Below, piece after piece: positions 25,049-34,187 of a stretch of 64,000 nt of DNA. The notes beneath the pieces are model-generated. The model was not told where the DNA came from. It ran no database searches and saw only the letters and a list, made by a program, of their open reading frames with translations. A program made the position numbers and the translations under genes. The stretch's first letter is position 1; each line of letters starts with the position of its first letter. This DNA is from Acidobacteriota bacterium (GTDB taxonomy: Bacteria; Actinomycetota; Acidimicrobiia; Acidimicrobiales; Ilumatobacteraceae), in contig JAGWWV010000004.1 in assembly GCA_018970175.1 (NCBI GenBank), positions 33,077 through 97,076 on the forward strand. Reading direction: 5' to 3'.

Positions 25049-26478
25049 GACGTCGGCTTATCTTCGCCGTCGTCGGTTTGGTGGCACTCATACTGATCGT
25101 CCACGACGTGCCCCTGCGCACGCACCTGCGTCGGGTCGAACGTGACCGCGTGATCACCGCCCTCGAGCGTGACGCATCCACACTCGCGGCAAAAGCGCAG
25201 AAGTTGCTTGCGCAACCCAACCCTTCCACCGCGTCGACGGCGTCGGGAATCACCCTCGCCGTGTTGGTCGAGGACTACAACGCGACATCCGAGGCCCTCG
25301 TCGTGATCGTCGACCGTGACGGAGGAGTCCAGGCCGCCACCGACGCGAACGTTGCGCAGGGTCAGTCGTTCCTCAACCGTCCCGAAATTGCCTCGGCGCT
25401 ATTGGGCAACTCCGCGGTCGGCACGCGGCGCAGTGAAACGCTCGGCGAGGACCTGGTGTATTCGTCGGTTCCGGTGCTCACCACCGACGGTGTCATCGGC
25501 GCCGTTCGCCTCACGTATCCCGAGTCAGTGGTCAACGCCCGCGTGGCCGACCGCCTGCGCGGCCTTCTCGTTCTGGCATTCATCTCACTGTCGCTGGCGT
25601 TCTTCGCGGCGTTCGTCGTGGCGACAAGTGTGGTGAGGCCACTGCGTCGGTTGCGCAGACAGAGCGACACCATCGCAGCCGGTGACCTGTCGGCCCGCGC
25701 CACCGTCGAGGGGCCCATCGAGGTGCGCGAACTCGCGGCCTCGTTCAACGAGATGGCGGCGCGCGTCGAACAAACCCTCGCCGAACAGAGGCGTTTTGCG
25801 GGCGACGCCTCGCACCAACTTCGCACGCCACTCACCGCCTTGCGACTTCGCGTCGAGCAGGCCCTGGCAACCGTCACCGACAACCCCGACCGACCCGCGA
25901 CCGCGGTGGCCGACGACCTCGAGGCGGCAGTCAACGAACTCGAACGCCTCGCTCGGTTGGTCGAGCAACTCCTCGCGCTCGCACGAACCGAAGCACCCGG
26001 CGCCGTCACGAGGGTCGACGTCGCAGAGGTGGTCGATGCACGTGTCGAGATGTGGCGCTCTCTCGCCGAAGAGCGTGGGATCGAGATCACCACGGAAGGG
26101 AGCGTCGACTGCGTGGTCGAGGCGATGCCGGGTGCGCTCGAGCAGATCATCGACAACTACGTCGACAATGCCCTCGACTACGCACCAGCGGGCACGTCCA
26201 TCACGATCGGTGTCTCCGGCTCGTCAGCCGAGGTCACGATCAGTGTCGGTGACCGCGGACCGGGAATGTCGGCAGTGGCGAGGGAGCGAGCGTTCGACAG
26301 GTTCTGGCGCGGACCCGAGAGTCAGAACCGGCCCGGAGGCAGTGGTCTCGGGCTCTCGATCGTGGCGCAACTCGCCGCGGCCTCGGGTGGGCGCGTGGCA
26401 CTGCGCGAAAACCCGGGTGGTGGACTGTTGGCGACGGTGACGCTTCGCCTCGTCAGCCCCGACGGCACTCCGCGATAA
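25045..26478 (+). CDS. sensor histidine kinase
   Basis: A 477-residue membrane kinase. TM1 is near residues 4-20, an extracytoplasmic sensor domain spans about 21-170, and TM2 about 172-197. A HAMP linker follows (VRPLRRLRRQSDTIAAGDLSAR), then the H-box FAGDASHQLRTPLTALRL with phospho-accepting His257, and the HATPase with N-box IIDNYVDNALDYAP, G1 DRGPGM and G2 GSGLGLSIV. GTG start overlaps the regulator stop (GTGA). The last 26 bases overlap the 3' end of the opposite-strand protease-like gene. Confidence 0.93.
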   Translation: MRRRLIFAVVGLVALILIVHDVPLRTHLRRVERDRVITALERDASTLAAKAQKLLAQPNPSTASTASGITLAVLVEDYNATSEALVVIVDRDGGVQAATDANVAQGQSFLNRPEIASALLGNSAVGTRRSETLGEDLVYSSVPVLTTDGVIGAVRLTYPESVVNARVADRLRGLLVLAFISLSLAFFAAFVVATSVVRPLRRLRRQSDTIAAGDLSARATVEGPIEVRELAASFNEMAARVEQTLAEQRRFAGDASHQLRTPLTALRLRVEQALATVTDNPDRPATAVADDLEAAVNELERLARLVEQLLALARTEAPGAVTRVDVAEVVDARVEMWRSLAEERGIEITTEGSVDCVVEAMPGALEQIIDNYVDNALDYAPAGTSITIGVSGSSAEVTISVGDRGPGMSAVARERAFDRFWRGPESQNRPGGSGLGLSIVAQLAAASGGRVALRENPGGGLLATVTLRLVSPDGTPR

Positions 26479-27865
26479 GTTCGTTGTAACGGTCGATCAC
26501 GCGGTCGTCGGTCTGCAGTTGCTCGGTCGTGAATTCGGTGTAGACGCCGGTTGCGATGCACTCCGCATTCGATTCGGGCTCGGAACGCCAGATGTAGGAG
26601 ATGTCGCCCGCACGCCAGAAGATCTGCTGGGTGTCGGTTTCGCTCGGCAGGTCGATCTTCGCCTTCGGTCCGGGATCACATGATTCCACGCTGAAGTAAT
26701 GGTCGTATGCCGTGACCTTCGCGCCGCGCAGACCGGGTGACTTGGCCCACTCGACGAAGGCCTGGCGCAGCTCGTCAGTCGCTTCATCGTTGTCGCCACG
26801 GACGTTCAGCACCGCACAGAAGTCGTCGTCACCAACGTCGAAGCCGGCGTACGAACCGTTGCCCCACAGGTCGCTGAGGCGCAACGCCTCGGGTGGGTCC
26901 CACGCGCGGACCATGAGAAAGAACAAGTCGAGTTGGCTCAATTGGCCCGACACCGCGACTTCCGAGTTCTTCGGTCCCTTTGGCTCGTCGATCTCTTCGG
27001 GGTTGTCGCCGTCGAAATACTTCGACGGAAGAATCGTCTGCTCGAGCGACTTCGGTTGCTTCTTCATGAAGGCATCGAGAAGTGTTTTCTCACCCTTGCG
27101 TTCCAATGCCTCGACAAATGTCGGCCCGAAGACATAGGGCGAGAATTGCTGTGCCGAGAGAACCTCGGGCACCTTGCTGATGGCTGCGCTGTCCTCCTCG
27201 TCGCCCTCCATCGCACTGTCGTACTGCTCGCGCTCGGCGTCGGAGAAGTTGTCGCTGACGTATTTGTTCTCGATCGACAGCGCATGTCCCTCGATCAGGG
27301 CCGTCAGCGCTTCGTCGTGGCTCGAATCGTGTGCCCGTTCACGCATGCGTTCCAACCCGAAGCGCTGGTCTTGCAAGGCGTGGGTGAGTTCGTGCACCAC
27401 GGTGGCCCGCAGTGCCGGTGACAACTCGTTGCCCTTCACGTCGTCGGGGTTCATGCGAATCACCATCTCGCGGTCTGCCGGCGAGTAGTACGCCAAGATC
27501 CCGCTCGCATTCAGCGTGTTCTGATCTTTGAACAGGTCGACCTCGCCCGCGGCCAGGCCGAGGGCGCGCAGCAACCGCCCCGTTGCGTCGTAGTACTCGC
27601 GGTCCTCTTCGGCGAGATCGGCTTCGTCGTCGGTCACCAGCTTTTCGAATTCCTTGTCGCCAAGAAAGCGGGTGCGCACCGGATGTTCGAACGGAAAGTC
27701 GGCGTGCCGCTCGACGTAGTCGGCGAGTTTGGCCACCCGCGGGTCCCAGTTGTCGGGCCAGTCGAACGCGAAGGGCTGCCACGAACCCAGGCCCCACGAT
27801 GCAGCGCCGAGAACCAGAATCGCCGCCAACACTCCCGTAACGCGACGAGCGACCGTGTTCATCAT
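26453..27865 (-). CDS. membrane-anchored HEXXH zinc metalloprotease-like protein
   Basis: A 470-residue protein with one N-terminal membrane segment (VLAAILVLGAASWGLGSW) and an extracytoplasmic domain. VVHELTHALQDQRFG carries His158-Glu159-x-x-His162, and a Glu in LIEGHALSIEN (residue 192) is placed like the third ligand of gluzincins. This fits a zinc protease, but I cannot name the family. The C-terminal half has a paired-Cys region. Starts at one of two adjacent ATGs, overlapping the stop of the upstream gene. Its 3' end runs 26 bases into the kinase gene. Confidence 0.7.
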   Translation of the reverse strand: MMNTVARRVTGVLAAILVLGAASWGLGSWQPFAFDWPDNWDPRVAKLADYVERHADFPFEHPVRTRFLGDKEFEKLVTDDEADLAEEDREYYDATGRLLRALGLAAGEVDLFKDQNTLNASGILAYYSPADREMVIRMNPDDVKGNELSPALRATVVHELTHALQDQRFGLERMRERAHDSSHDEALTALIEGHALSIENKYVSDNFSDAEREQYDSAMEGDEEDSAAISKVPEVLSAQQFSPYVFGPTFVEALERKGEKTLLDAFMKKQPKSLEQTILPSKYFDGDNPEEIDEPKGPKNSEVAVSGQLSQLDLFFLMVRAWDPPEALRLSDLWGNGSYAGFDVGDDDFCAVLNVRGDNDEATDELRQAFVEWAKSPGLRGAKVTAYDHYFSVESCDPGPKAKIDLPSETDTQQIFWRAGDISYIWRSEPESNAECIATGVYTEFTTEQLQTDDRVIDRYNELIAECRRG

Positions 27866-28428
27866 TCTCCCAACCACGCCGGTGAACGTTCGAGCAGATC
27901 GAGGCTGACCTCGCGGCACTTGTCGAGCACCGTGCACAGGTTTTCGTCGCGCACCGCGTACACGTCGGCCAACGACACGGGTACCTTCGCCACCAGGCTG
28001 AGGCTTCGTTCGGGTGCGTCGGTGACCGACGGATACGAATCGATGGCCGACACCTCGACCGGCAGGTCGAGGCCGCCGATGCCCGCCAATTCGGTGGCGA
28101 GAATCAACAAGTCGGGCGGGTGGGGTAGCGGCGGCAGGGTCCACGTGAAGAGAAGGTGGAACTCGAAACCCGTCGGCGGCTCTTCGTCGGGGTCATCCAT
28201 CTTCACCACCGCATCCTCAAAGCCCAACAGCACTCGGGGGTCGACCTCGAGGGACAGGTGAAGGTCGATGGGGCCGTTGCAGGCCTCTTCGGGGTGCAGA
28301 TCAACCTCCCACGACTGGCGCAGCGAGTAGGTCTCGACGAAATGGCGTTCGTCGTGGACGTGGAAGCCGTGGTCGACCGCATGGCTCTTCAGGTCGGACA
28401 CGAAGCCCGCGACGTCGATGACTGCCAC
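27862..28428 (-). CDS. conserved-looking hypothetical protein
   Basis: A 188-residue soluble acidic protein that I do not recognise. It has no signal peptide and two Cys near the C-terminus. Notable stretches are HVHDERHFVETYSLRQSWEV and a Pro-rich turn TWTLPPLPHPPDLL. It is coupled by overlap to the protease-like gene, so it may be a cytoplasmic partner. GTG start with TAGTGT six bases upstream. Confidence 0.65.
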   Translation of the reverse strand: MAVIDVAGFVSDLKSHAVDHGFHVHDERHFVETYSLRQSWEVDLHPEEACNGPIDLHLSLEVDPRVLLGFEDAVVKMDDPDEEPPTGFEFHLLFTWTLPPLPHPPDLLILATELAGIGGLDLPVEVSAIDSYPSVTDAPERSLSLVAKVPVSLADVYAVRDENLCTVLDKCREVSLDLLERSPAWLGE

Positions 28429-28434
28429 GCCGTG

Positions 28435-28444
28435 ACACTACCTT
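28435..28444. promoter_or_regulatory. overlapping divergent -10 elements
   Basis: Minus strand TAGTGT (28440-28435) is six bases before the GTG at 28428. Plus strand TACCTT (28439-28444) is six bases before the GTG at 28451. The two hexamers share two base pairs, so the promoters probably exclude each other. Confidence 0.45.
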
Positions 28445-28450
28445 TCAGGT

Positions 28451-29239
28451 GTGTCCATCGCCGCCTCGTTCAACCGTGAATCGTCGAATGAGGCCATTCT
28501 GTACGCACTGCGCAACGTGGCGAACGTTGCACAGCTCACCATTTCCGCGGCGCGGGACTGGTCGTTCACGGGATTGCAAAAGGGGCAGTACGCAGCCGAC
28601 GTGTTCGTGAACGATGCCGTCATCTCGGCGCTTCGCGAATTCGGTTGGGGAGTGCTCAGCGAAGAGTCCGGGGCCGAAGGATTCGATGCAAGCCAGCCCG
28701 GCGAACTCGGCGATCAACTCGTCGTCATCGTCGACCCCATCGACGGCAGCACCAATGCAAGTCGCGGTATCGCATGGCATGCCGTCTCGCTGTGCTGCGT
28801 CGACCGTGACGGTCCACGCGTTGCCGTCGTCGCGCAGCTCGCGCCACCGCACACCGAATACGCCGCAATTCGTGGAGTCGGCGCGTGGCGGAACGGCGAA
28901 GTGCTGAAGACACCCGAGTCACGACCTCTCGACAAGTGCGTCGTTGGAGTTTCCGGCCCGCCGCCCCCAAACCCGGGGTGGTGGCAATTCCGCGCCAACG
29001 GCGCCGCTGCTCTCGATCTCTGTCTCGTCGCCGACGGCGGTCTCGACGGCTATCTCGACTGCGACCAACACGGCGTCTGGGACTACGCCGGCGCCGCGCT
29101 CGTCTGCAGCGAAGTCGGCGTCGCCATCGCCGACGCCCACGGCCGCGATCTCTTTCCCCTCCGCCACGGCGAGCGCCGCACGCCAATCGCCGCAACTTCG
29201 ACGCAGGTTTTGAACGAACTCATTGCCCTCCGCCAGTAA
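28451..29239 (+). CDS. inositol monophosphatase family protein
   Basis: A 262-residue Mg-dependent phosphatase of the IMPase/FBPase superfamily. Metal-binding motifs are complete: VLSEESG, VDPIDGSTNASRGI and VWDYAGAALVCSEVG. Candidate substrates are inositol-1-phosphate, histidinol phosphate or PAP; the motif set does not decide. Actinobacteria often use a member of this superfamily (HisN) for histidinol phosphate, so this is a candidate for the missing his step. GTG start with a leaderless-type promoter. Confidence 0.85.
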   Translation: MSIAASFNRESSNEAILYALRNVANVAQLTISAARDWSFTGLQKGQYAADVFVNDAVISALREFGWGVLSEESGAEGFDASQPGELGDQLVVIVDPIDGSTNASRGIAWHAVSLCCVDRDGPRVAVVAQLAPPHTEYAAIRGVGAWRNGEVLKTPESRPLDKCVVGVSGPPPPNPGWWQFRANGAAALDLCLVADGGLDGYLDCDQHGVWDYAGAALVCSEVGVAIADAHGRDLFPLRHGERRTPIAATSTQVLNELIALRQ

Positions 29240-29292
29240 CCCGAACAATCGGTCCCTTGCCGCCGTGGCTCACATGGGTAAAACTGCGTTCA

Positions 29293-32031
29293 ATGTCATC
29301 GATTCGGAAACTTCTCTTCGCTTGTGTGGTGCTTGTTCCGGGGTTCATCGCGCCGGTTAATCCAGCAGGTGCCAACGGTTCGGGAGGCGGGTCAGGCACG
29401 ACGACTTCCGAACTCGGCGGAAGGTTGGCTATTGGTAAAGATCACTCCTGCGCGGTGCTAGAAGGTCGCGTCTACTGCTGGGGTAGCAACGGCAACGGAC
29501 AGCTGGGTTCGGTGGCCCTGGAGGCTGGGTCAAGCAGTGTTCCTGTCGAAGTTGACGGGATCTCGACTGCTACAGCCGTGACGGTCGGCTCACTTCACTC
29601 CTGTGCCTTGCTTGCGAACGGCGACGTCTGGTGTTGGGGCTCGAACAACGGGAAGCAGTTGGGCCGCGCGACAGGAACCCGCGGAGCGCCCGCCAAGGTT
29701 GACCAGGTCGCGGGCGCAATTGCAGTTGGGGCAGGAAACGCTCACACCTGTGTTCTGATCGGATCCACGGGTGGCGTCAAGTGCTGGGGCTCGAATTCGG
29801 GCAACTGGTTCATACTTGGTCGGCCGACGAGCAACGCAAACATCGACCCGGATCCAACGCCTGCCTACGTCGTCGGTCTCGAGACTGGCGCGACAAAATT
29901 GTCTGTCGGTTCTTCCACATCCTGTGTCGTCACCGCAGTCGGTACCGCGCGCTGCTGGGGCTACAACGAGGGAATGTTTGGAGACGGTACGAGAGACAAC
30001 AATGCCGAGGTGACCGGCCCATCGACGGTGCTCCTCTCCCAGGTGGTCGCTGTCTCCGTTGGGTACTCCCACGTATGCGCCATCGTGTCGGGGGGAAAGT
30101 TGTGGTGTTGGGGTTCGTATTTCATCGGACAGCTGGGTAACGATGTTGACCTGAGCGACGGTGATGCTTGGACTGCACTTGAGAACGGGCGACGACCGAT
30201 CGAGGTCGTCGATGCACGAGGCACCACCTCAAAGTTCTTGAATGCCCAACACATTTCGGCGGGTCTAAACGCCACATGTGCGGTTCGCACAACCGGCGTA
30301 GTTTCATGCTGGGGTTCGAACAACAATGGCGAGCTGGGAACGGGCGGAGCAAGCGTCGATCCAATCATTGCGCCAGTAAGCGTGCAGGGCCTAACGGGAG
30401 CTTCTGTCGTTGGTATCGGGAATTCCTTCGCATGCGCAATGACAAGTCCTCAACAGGTCAAGTGTTGGGGAATGGCAGGTCTGGCAATCAACACAGGTCA
30501 GTTGGGCAATGGAACGACAACCCAGGCCCTACTGCCGAGCGATGTCTCCGGCGTCGTGCCGCAGACCATCACGTTCGGGGCGCTGACTGACAAATCATCC
30601 TCAGATCCCGCCTTCGCCATCAGCGCGACGGCGAGCTCTGGTGCTGCCGTGTCATTCGCGTCGACGACGCCGTCGGTGTGCACGGTTTCGGGTTCAACGG
30701 TGACGCTCGTGTCCGTCGGTACTTGCACAATTTCTGCATCGCGTGGTGCGTACGGCCTCTACAAGGCCGCCGATGCGGTATCTCGTTCATTTTCGGTGAG
30801 CGGCTTGAAGCCGAGTGCCACAACGGGAACCGCCAGCGCCGAGACGACGACCGCGACATTGGGTGGCGAAGTGAATGCCAACGGCGCCGACACAACGGTT
30901 CGTTTCGAATACGGATTGAGTGCGACATTGGCAACCTCCGAATCGGTGGCGGTTGCCGCTGCGGTGACGGGTGCGACGGCGAAGGCGGTCAGCGCGTCGG
31001 TGTCCAAGTTGTCGCCGGGGAAGACCTACTACTGGCGTGTGGCGGCGACGAACGCGATCGGTGCAGCAACGGGTGACATCAAGTCGTTCACGACGAAGGG
31101 TTCGAAGCCGACGGTATCGACAGTGTCGGCGACGCGTGGCACGTCGGGCATGACATTGAACGGCAAGGTGAATGCGAACAACCTCGACACGTCGATTCGT
31201 TTCGAATACGGAACCGACGCCAATCTGGTTGGCGCAACACAGACTGTCGCGAAGACACAAACCGGGGGGACGGAAGAAGATGTGAGCGCCGCGGTTTCCG
31301 GCTTGACGGAAAACACCACGTATTACTACCGCATCGTCGCCTCGAACGAGCTGGGTACGGCAACGGGCGAGACGAAGAGCTTCACCACGGTCGGCCCCGA
31401 GGGAGTGTCGATCAACGACGGTGACGAATTCACTTCGAGTGCGAAGGTCGTCATCTCCGTCGTCGGCCCGCCGAATGCGGCACGCATCTTGGTTTCGAAT
31501 GACGGCGGCTTCAAGACTTCGACGACGTTCGATCTGGTGAACGGCTCCGCCGATGTTCCCTGGTCCTTGGTGGTGAGCAGGGACGGCACGTTCACCAAGA
31601 CGGTCTACGTACGGTTCCTCTCCCGGTTCAACGCGAAGGTCACCGACGACAAGCAGGACGACATCATCCTCGACACGACAAAGCCGCGGCTCGACTCAGT
31701 GAGCGCGACACCGTCGGCTGCGACGCCGTCGGCCGTCACGGTTTCGGCGATTCGTGCAAAGGCGAAGGCGCCGGCTGCCGCCGGCGTGAAGTTGTCGGTG
31801 CGGGCAATCGACACGATTTCGGGTGCGGTGGCGGTCGAAGTTCGCAGTGCGGCGAACAAGCCGGCGATCCGCGTGCCACTTGGTAAGGCACCGTCCAAGG
31901 TGAAGACGGTCGGTCTGCCCCGCCAAACGATCGCAACTGTGACCCTGAGGTCGAGTGCCAGGGCCCTGCAGATCCGCGCAGTTGACGGAGCAGGCAATAT
32001 GTCGGCGTGGGTCAGAGTCACCGTCAAGTAA
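29293..32031 (+). CDS. exported RCC1 beta-propeller / FN3 repeat protein
   Basis: A 912-residue secreted protein. After the signal peptide (LLFACVVLVPGFIAPVNPAGA) come seven RCC1-type blades (residues about 45-420), each with a CWG motif such as CAVLEGRVYCWGSNGNGQLG. An Ig-like domain follows (CTVSGSTVTLVSVGTCTI), then two FN3-like repeats with TYYWRV or TYYYRIV and SFTTKG ends, then a C-terminal domain (VSINDGDEF to DIILDTTKP) and a final Lys-rich beta region. There is no sortase motif or lipobox. The stop overlaps the start of the next lipoprotein gene by one base. Function is unknown; adhesion or a scaffold is possible. Confidence 0.85.
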   Translation: MSSIRKLLFACVVLVPGFIAPVNPAGANGSGGGSGTTTSELGGRLAIGKDHSCAVLEGRVYCWGSNGNGQLGSVALEAGSSSVPVEVDGISTATAVTVGSLHSCALLANGDVWCWGSNNGKQLGRATGTRGAPAKVDQVAGAIAVGAGNAHTCVLIGSTGGVKCWGSNSGNWFILGRPTSNANIDPDPTPAYVVGLETGATKLSVGSSTSCVVTAVGTARCWGYNEGMFGDGTRDNNAEVTGPSTVLLSQVVAVSVGYSHVCAIVSGGKLWCWGSYFIGQLGNDVDLSDGDAWTALENGRRPIEVVDARGTTSKFLNAQHISAGLNATCAVRTTGVVSCWGSNNNGELGTGGASVDPIIAPVSVQGLTGASVVGIGNSFACAMTSPQQVKCWGMAGLAINTGQLGNGTTTQALLPSDVSGVVPQTITFGALTDKSSSDPAFAISATASSGAAVSFASTTPSVCTVSGSTVTLVSVGTCTISASRGAYGLYKAADAVSRSFSVSGLKPSATTGTASAETTTATLGGEVNANGADTTVRFEYGLSATLATSESVAVAAAVTGATAKAVSASVSKLSPGKTYYWRVAATNAIGAATGDIKSFTTKGSKPTVSTVSATRGTSGMTLNGKVNANNLDTSIRFEYGTDANLVGATQTVAKTQTGGTEEDVSAAVSGLTENTTYYYRIVASNELGTATGETKSFTTVGPEGVSINDGDEFTSSAKVVISVVGPPNAARILVSNDGGFKTSTTFDLVNGSADVPWSLVVSRDGTFTKTVYVRFLSRFNAKVTDDKQDDIILDTTKPRLDSVSATPSAATPSAVTVSAIRAKAKAPAAAGVKLSVRAIDTISGAVAVEVRSAANKPAIRVPLGKAPSKVKTVGLPRQTIATVTLRSSARALQIRAVDGAGNMSAWVRVTVK

Positions 32032-34145
32032 TGATGCGTCGTCGCGGGGTCCTCGCCCTTGTTTCTGTTCTGCTGTTCGCTTCTTGCGGTGGAGGCGGTG
32101 GAAGTGGCGCAGCCGACGTCACCGTGCCGGCGGCGACGGGTGAAGACCAGTCGTCGGGGTTGATTCCGAACCCGAACGGCTTTGCCTTCCCGAACTTCGG
32201 ATCTGCCGCGACGCCCGAGGTGTTCAATGAGGCCGATCTCGTAGAGATGTTCGGCAACACGCCCGACGTGTGCGTCGACGGTGCCGACCCGTGCGTTGCG
32301 ACGGCCGAAGCCGCGGGCTGGGCGCGAATGGTGAACGAGTCACGTGCAGCGGGTCACTGCGAGGGTTTTGCCGTGCTTGCCGCCGCGCGTTTCCTTGGCG
32401 CAGAACAGCCGAACACCGTTGAATTGGTCAATCAGGGCGATGTGACGCACGCTTTGATGCGGAGTTTTGCCACACAGTTCTTCGACGAGACGAAGGATGC
32501 AACGAAGGCGATCGTGAAGAAGTCGATGCGTGACAAGGTCGCGATTCTCGAAGCCGCATTCGCGAAGAAGAAGGTCGGCGACGTCGTTGGTGTTTACAGC
32601 GACGTCGGTGGGCACGCACTGCTTCCGTACGCCGTCGTCTACGAGTCGCCCGACGTCGCCAAGGTCATGGTCTACGACTCGAACTGGCCCGGCCAAGAGC
32701 GTTTCATCACCGTCGACATGGCGGCCGGAACATGGACGTTCCCGTTCGCCGGTGCCGACCCGGCCAACGACCCGACCGCATGGACGGGCGACACCAAAGA
32801 TTTCGACATCGCGCCCTACGATGCTCGTATCGCCGGCAAGTGCCCCTTCTGCAAGGGGGAGACGGCAGCCCGTCAGACGCTCCTCGTCATTCGGTCGGTT
32901 GCGGCTGACTGGTCGATCGAAACCTCCGCCGGCACGTTGACTCCGGGGTCAAACGACGTCGGCGAGGCGACGGTGCGACCCATGCGTTCGTCGGCACCCA
33001 CGGGTGTTCTGCCAGAGGTCTTCGACTACATGGTGACGATTCCTTCCGGCGAGATCGTGACGGTCACCATGCCGTCTCTGACGCGCATCACGGGAGTCAC
33101 GAATCGCGTGACGGTCCAGATCGACACCCCCGGCTCGAAGGACGAACCGCTGACACTTTCGGACAACAAGGTGACGACGAATGACCCGGCAACGGTGGTG
33201 ACGCTCGCCGACAAGAACTTCGTCGCGACATCGAACGGAGCGAACAACACCGTGGTCACCGACGGCAACCAGGTGACAGCCACCGTCAACGGAGCCGATG
33301 GCAATCAGGTCTCGGCGACTGCGAACGAGCAAACCAACGCGGTCGAGGTTCGTACGCCCGGTCGCGAAGGTGTCGACGAAAACACGAACTACGAACTCGT
33401 CACGCAAACCGCCCCCGATCAGATCGAACGCAAGGTCGTCAGCCGTGACGGTCGCGAGGACGTGACGAACGAGCAGGGGACACTTGCGAACCGTCAGGTG
33501 TACCAAGAGTCCCCGAACGAACTCAAGCCACCCGACGTGAAGGCCGGTCTGCCGTCGGCTGCCAGTAGAACCATCGGCAATGCGGTCGCTTCAACGACGA
33601 CCACCGTTCCGCCAACCACCACAACGATTGCCGCGGCAACGACAACGACCAGCACGACAACAACGATTGCCGGAGCCACCACCACGGTCGTGGCGGGCGT
33701 GACCACGACAGCACCGCGTGCAACGCCCACGACCGCAGCGACAACCAGAACGACAACCGCTCAGAACGCGAATGCTCGCAAGAACGTCACCATCTCGTCG
33801 AACCTCGACAACTGGACGCTCGATCTCGCGAACCCGACGTCGAGTGGCTTCACCGCCGGACTGTCGGGTGGACTCGGCCAGCTCGACGGCGCCGAGCGCT
33901 GCAGCGACGTCGCATGTCTCGAGACGTCGGCCGCCACAATTCTCGGTGGCGGAGTTGATCCCGCCACCGGACAAGAAACCGTCGTGCCCGTCACCTTCTC
34001 GATGCGCGGTGCCTCGGGACCATTCAGCATCCGCTGCGGAGCGGGAGGCAACTGGGTTGCCGCAGCCAACAACGGCGGCACCTACAGCGCCACCTGCTCG
34101 TTCGGGAACGTCACCTCCGACGAGGCCGTCTACCTGCGGGCGTAG
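32031..34145 (+). CDS. lipoprotein with papain-like Cys/His/Asp arrangement and Thr-rich stalk
   Basis: A 704-residue protein with lipobox LFASC (Cys19). The N-terminal domain (about 45-290) contains RAAGHCEGFAVL (Cys110), DVGGHALLPYAV (His195) and VMVYDSNWPGQ (Asp216/Asn218), the order and surroundings expected of a papain-like peptidase or transglutaminase fold. A repetitive beta region follows (VTLADKNFVATSNG and similar), then a Thr-rich linker at about 545-610 and a C-terminal domain with paired Cys. A paralogue lies at 40544. Enzymatic activity is inferred, not shown. Confidence 0.75.
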   Translation: MMRRRGVLALVSVLLFASCGGGGGSGAADVTVPAATGEDQSSGLIPNPNGFAFPNFGSAATPEVFNEADLVEMFGNTPDVCVDGADPCVATAEAAGWARMVNESRAAGHCEGFAVLAAARFLGAEQPNTVELVNQGDVTHALMRSFATQFFDETKDATKAIVKKSMRDKVAILEAAFAKKKVGDVVGVYSDVGGHALLPYAVVYESPDVAKVMVYDSNWPGQERFITVDMAAGTWTFPFAGADPANDPTAWTGDTKDFDIAPYDARIAGKCPFCKGETAARQTLLVIRSVAADWSIETSAGTLTPGSNDVGEATVRPMRSSAPTGVLPEVFDYMVTIPSGEIVTVTMPSLTRITGVTNRVTVQIDTPGSKDEPLTLSDNKVTTNDPATVVTLADKNFVATSNGANNTVVTDGNQVTATVNGADGNQVSATANEQTNAVEVRTPGREGVDENTNYELVTQTAPDQIERKVVSRDGREDVTNEQGTLANRQVYQESPNELKPPDVKAGLPSAASRTIGNAVASTTTTVPPTTTTIAAATTTTSTTTTIAGATTTVVAGVTTTAPRATPTTAATTRTTTAQNANARKNVTISSNLDNWTLDLANPTSSGFTAGLSGGLGQLDGAERCSDVACLETSAATILGGGVDPATGQETVVPVTFSMRGASGPFSIRCGAGGNWVAAANNGGTYSATCSFGNVTSDEAVYLRA

Positions 34146-34187
34146 GGGCTACTTGCACTTCCTCATGAACTGAACAAGGATTCAGTC

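Noticed and set aside
24556..25050. Long plus-strand frame overlapping the response regulator in another phase
   Set aside because: The first half is Arg/His-rich shadow of the regulator; only the part from 25045 on is the histidine kinase.
27804..27813. A further copy of the dyad-repeat end GCGCCGAGAA
   Set aside because: It lies within coding sequence for a membrane segment and lacks the partner arm at the right distance; chance match.
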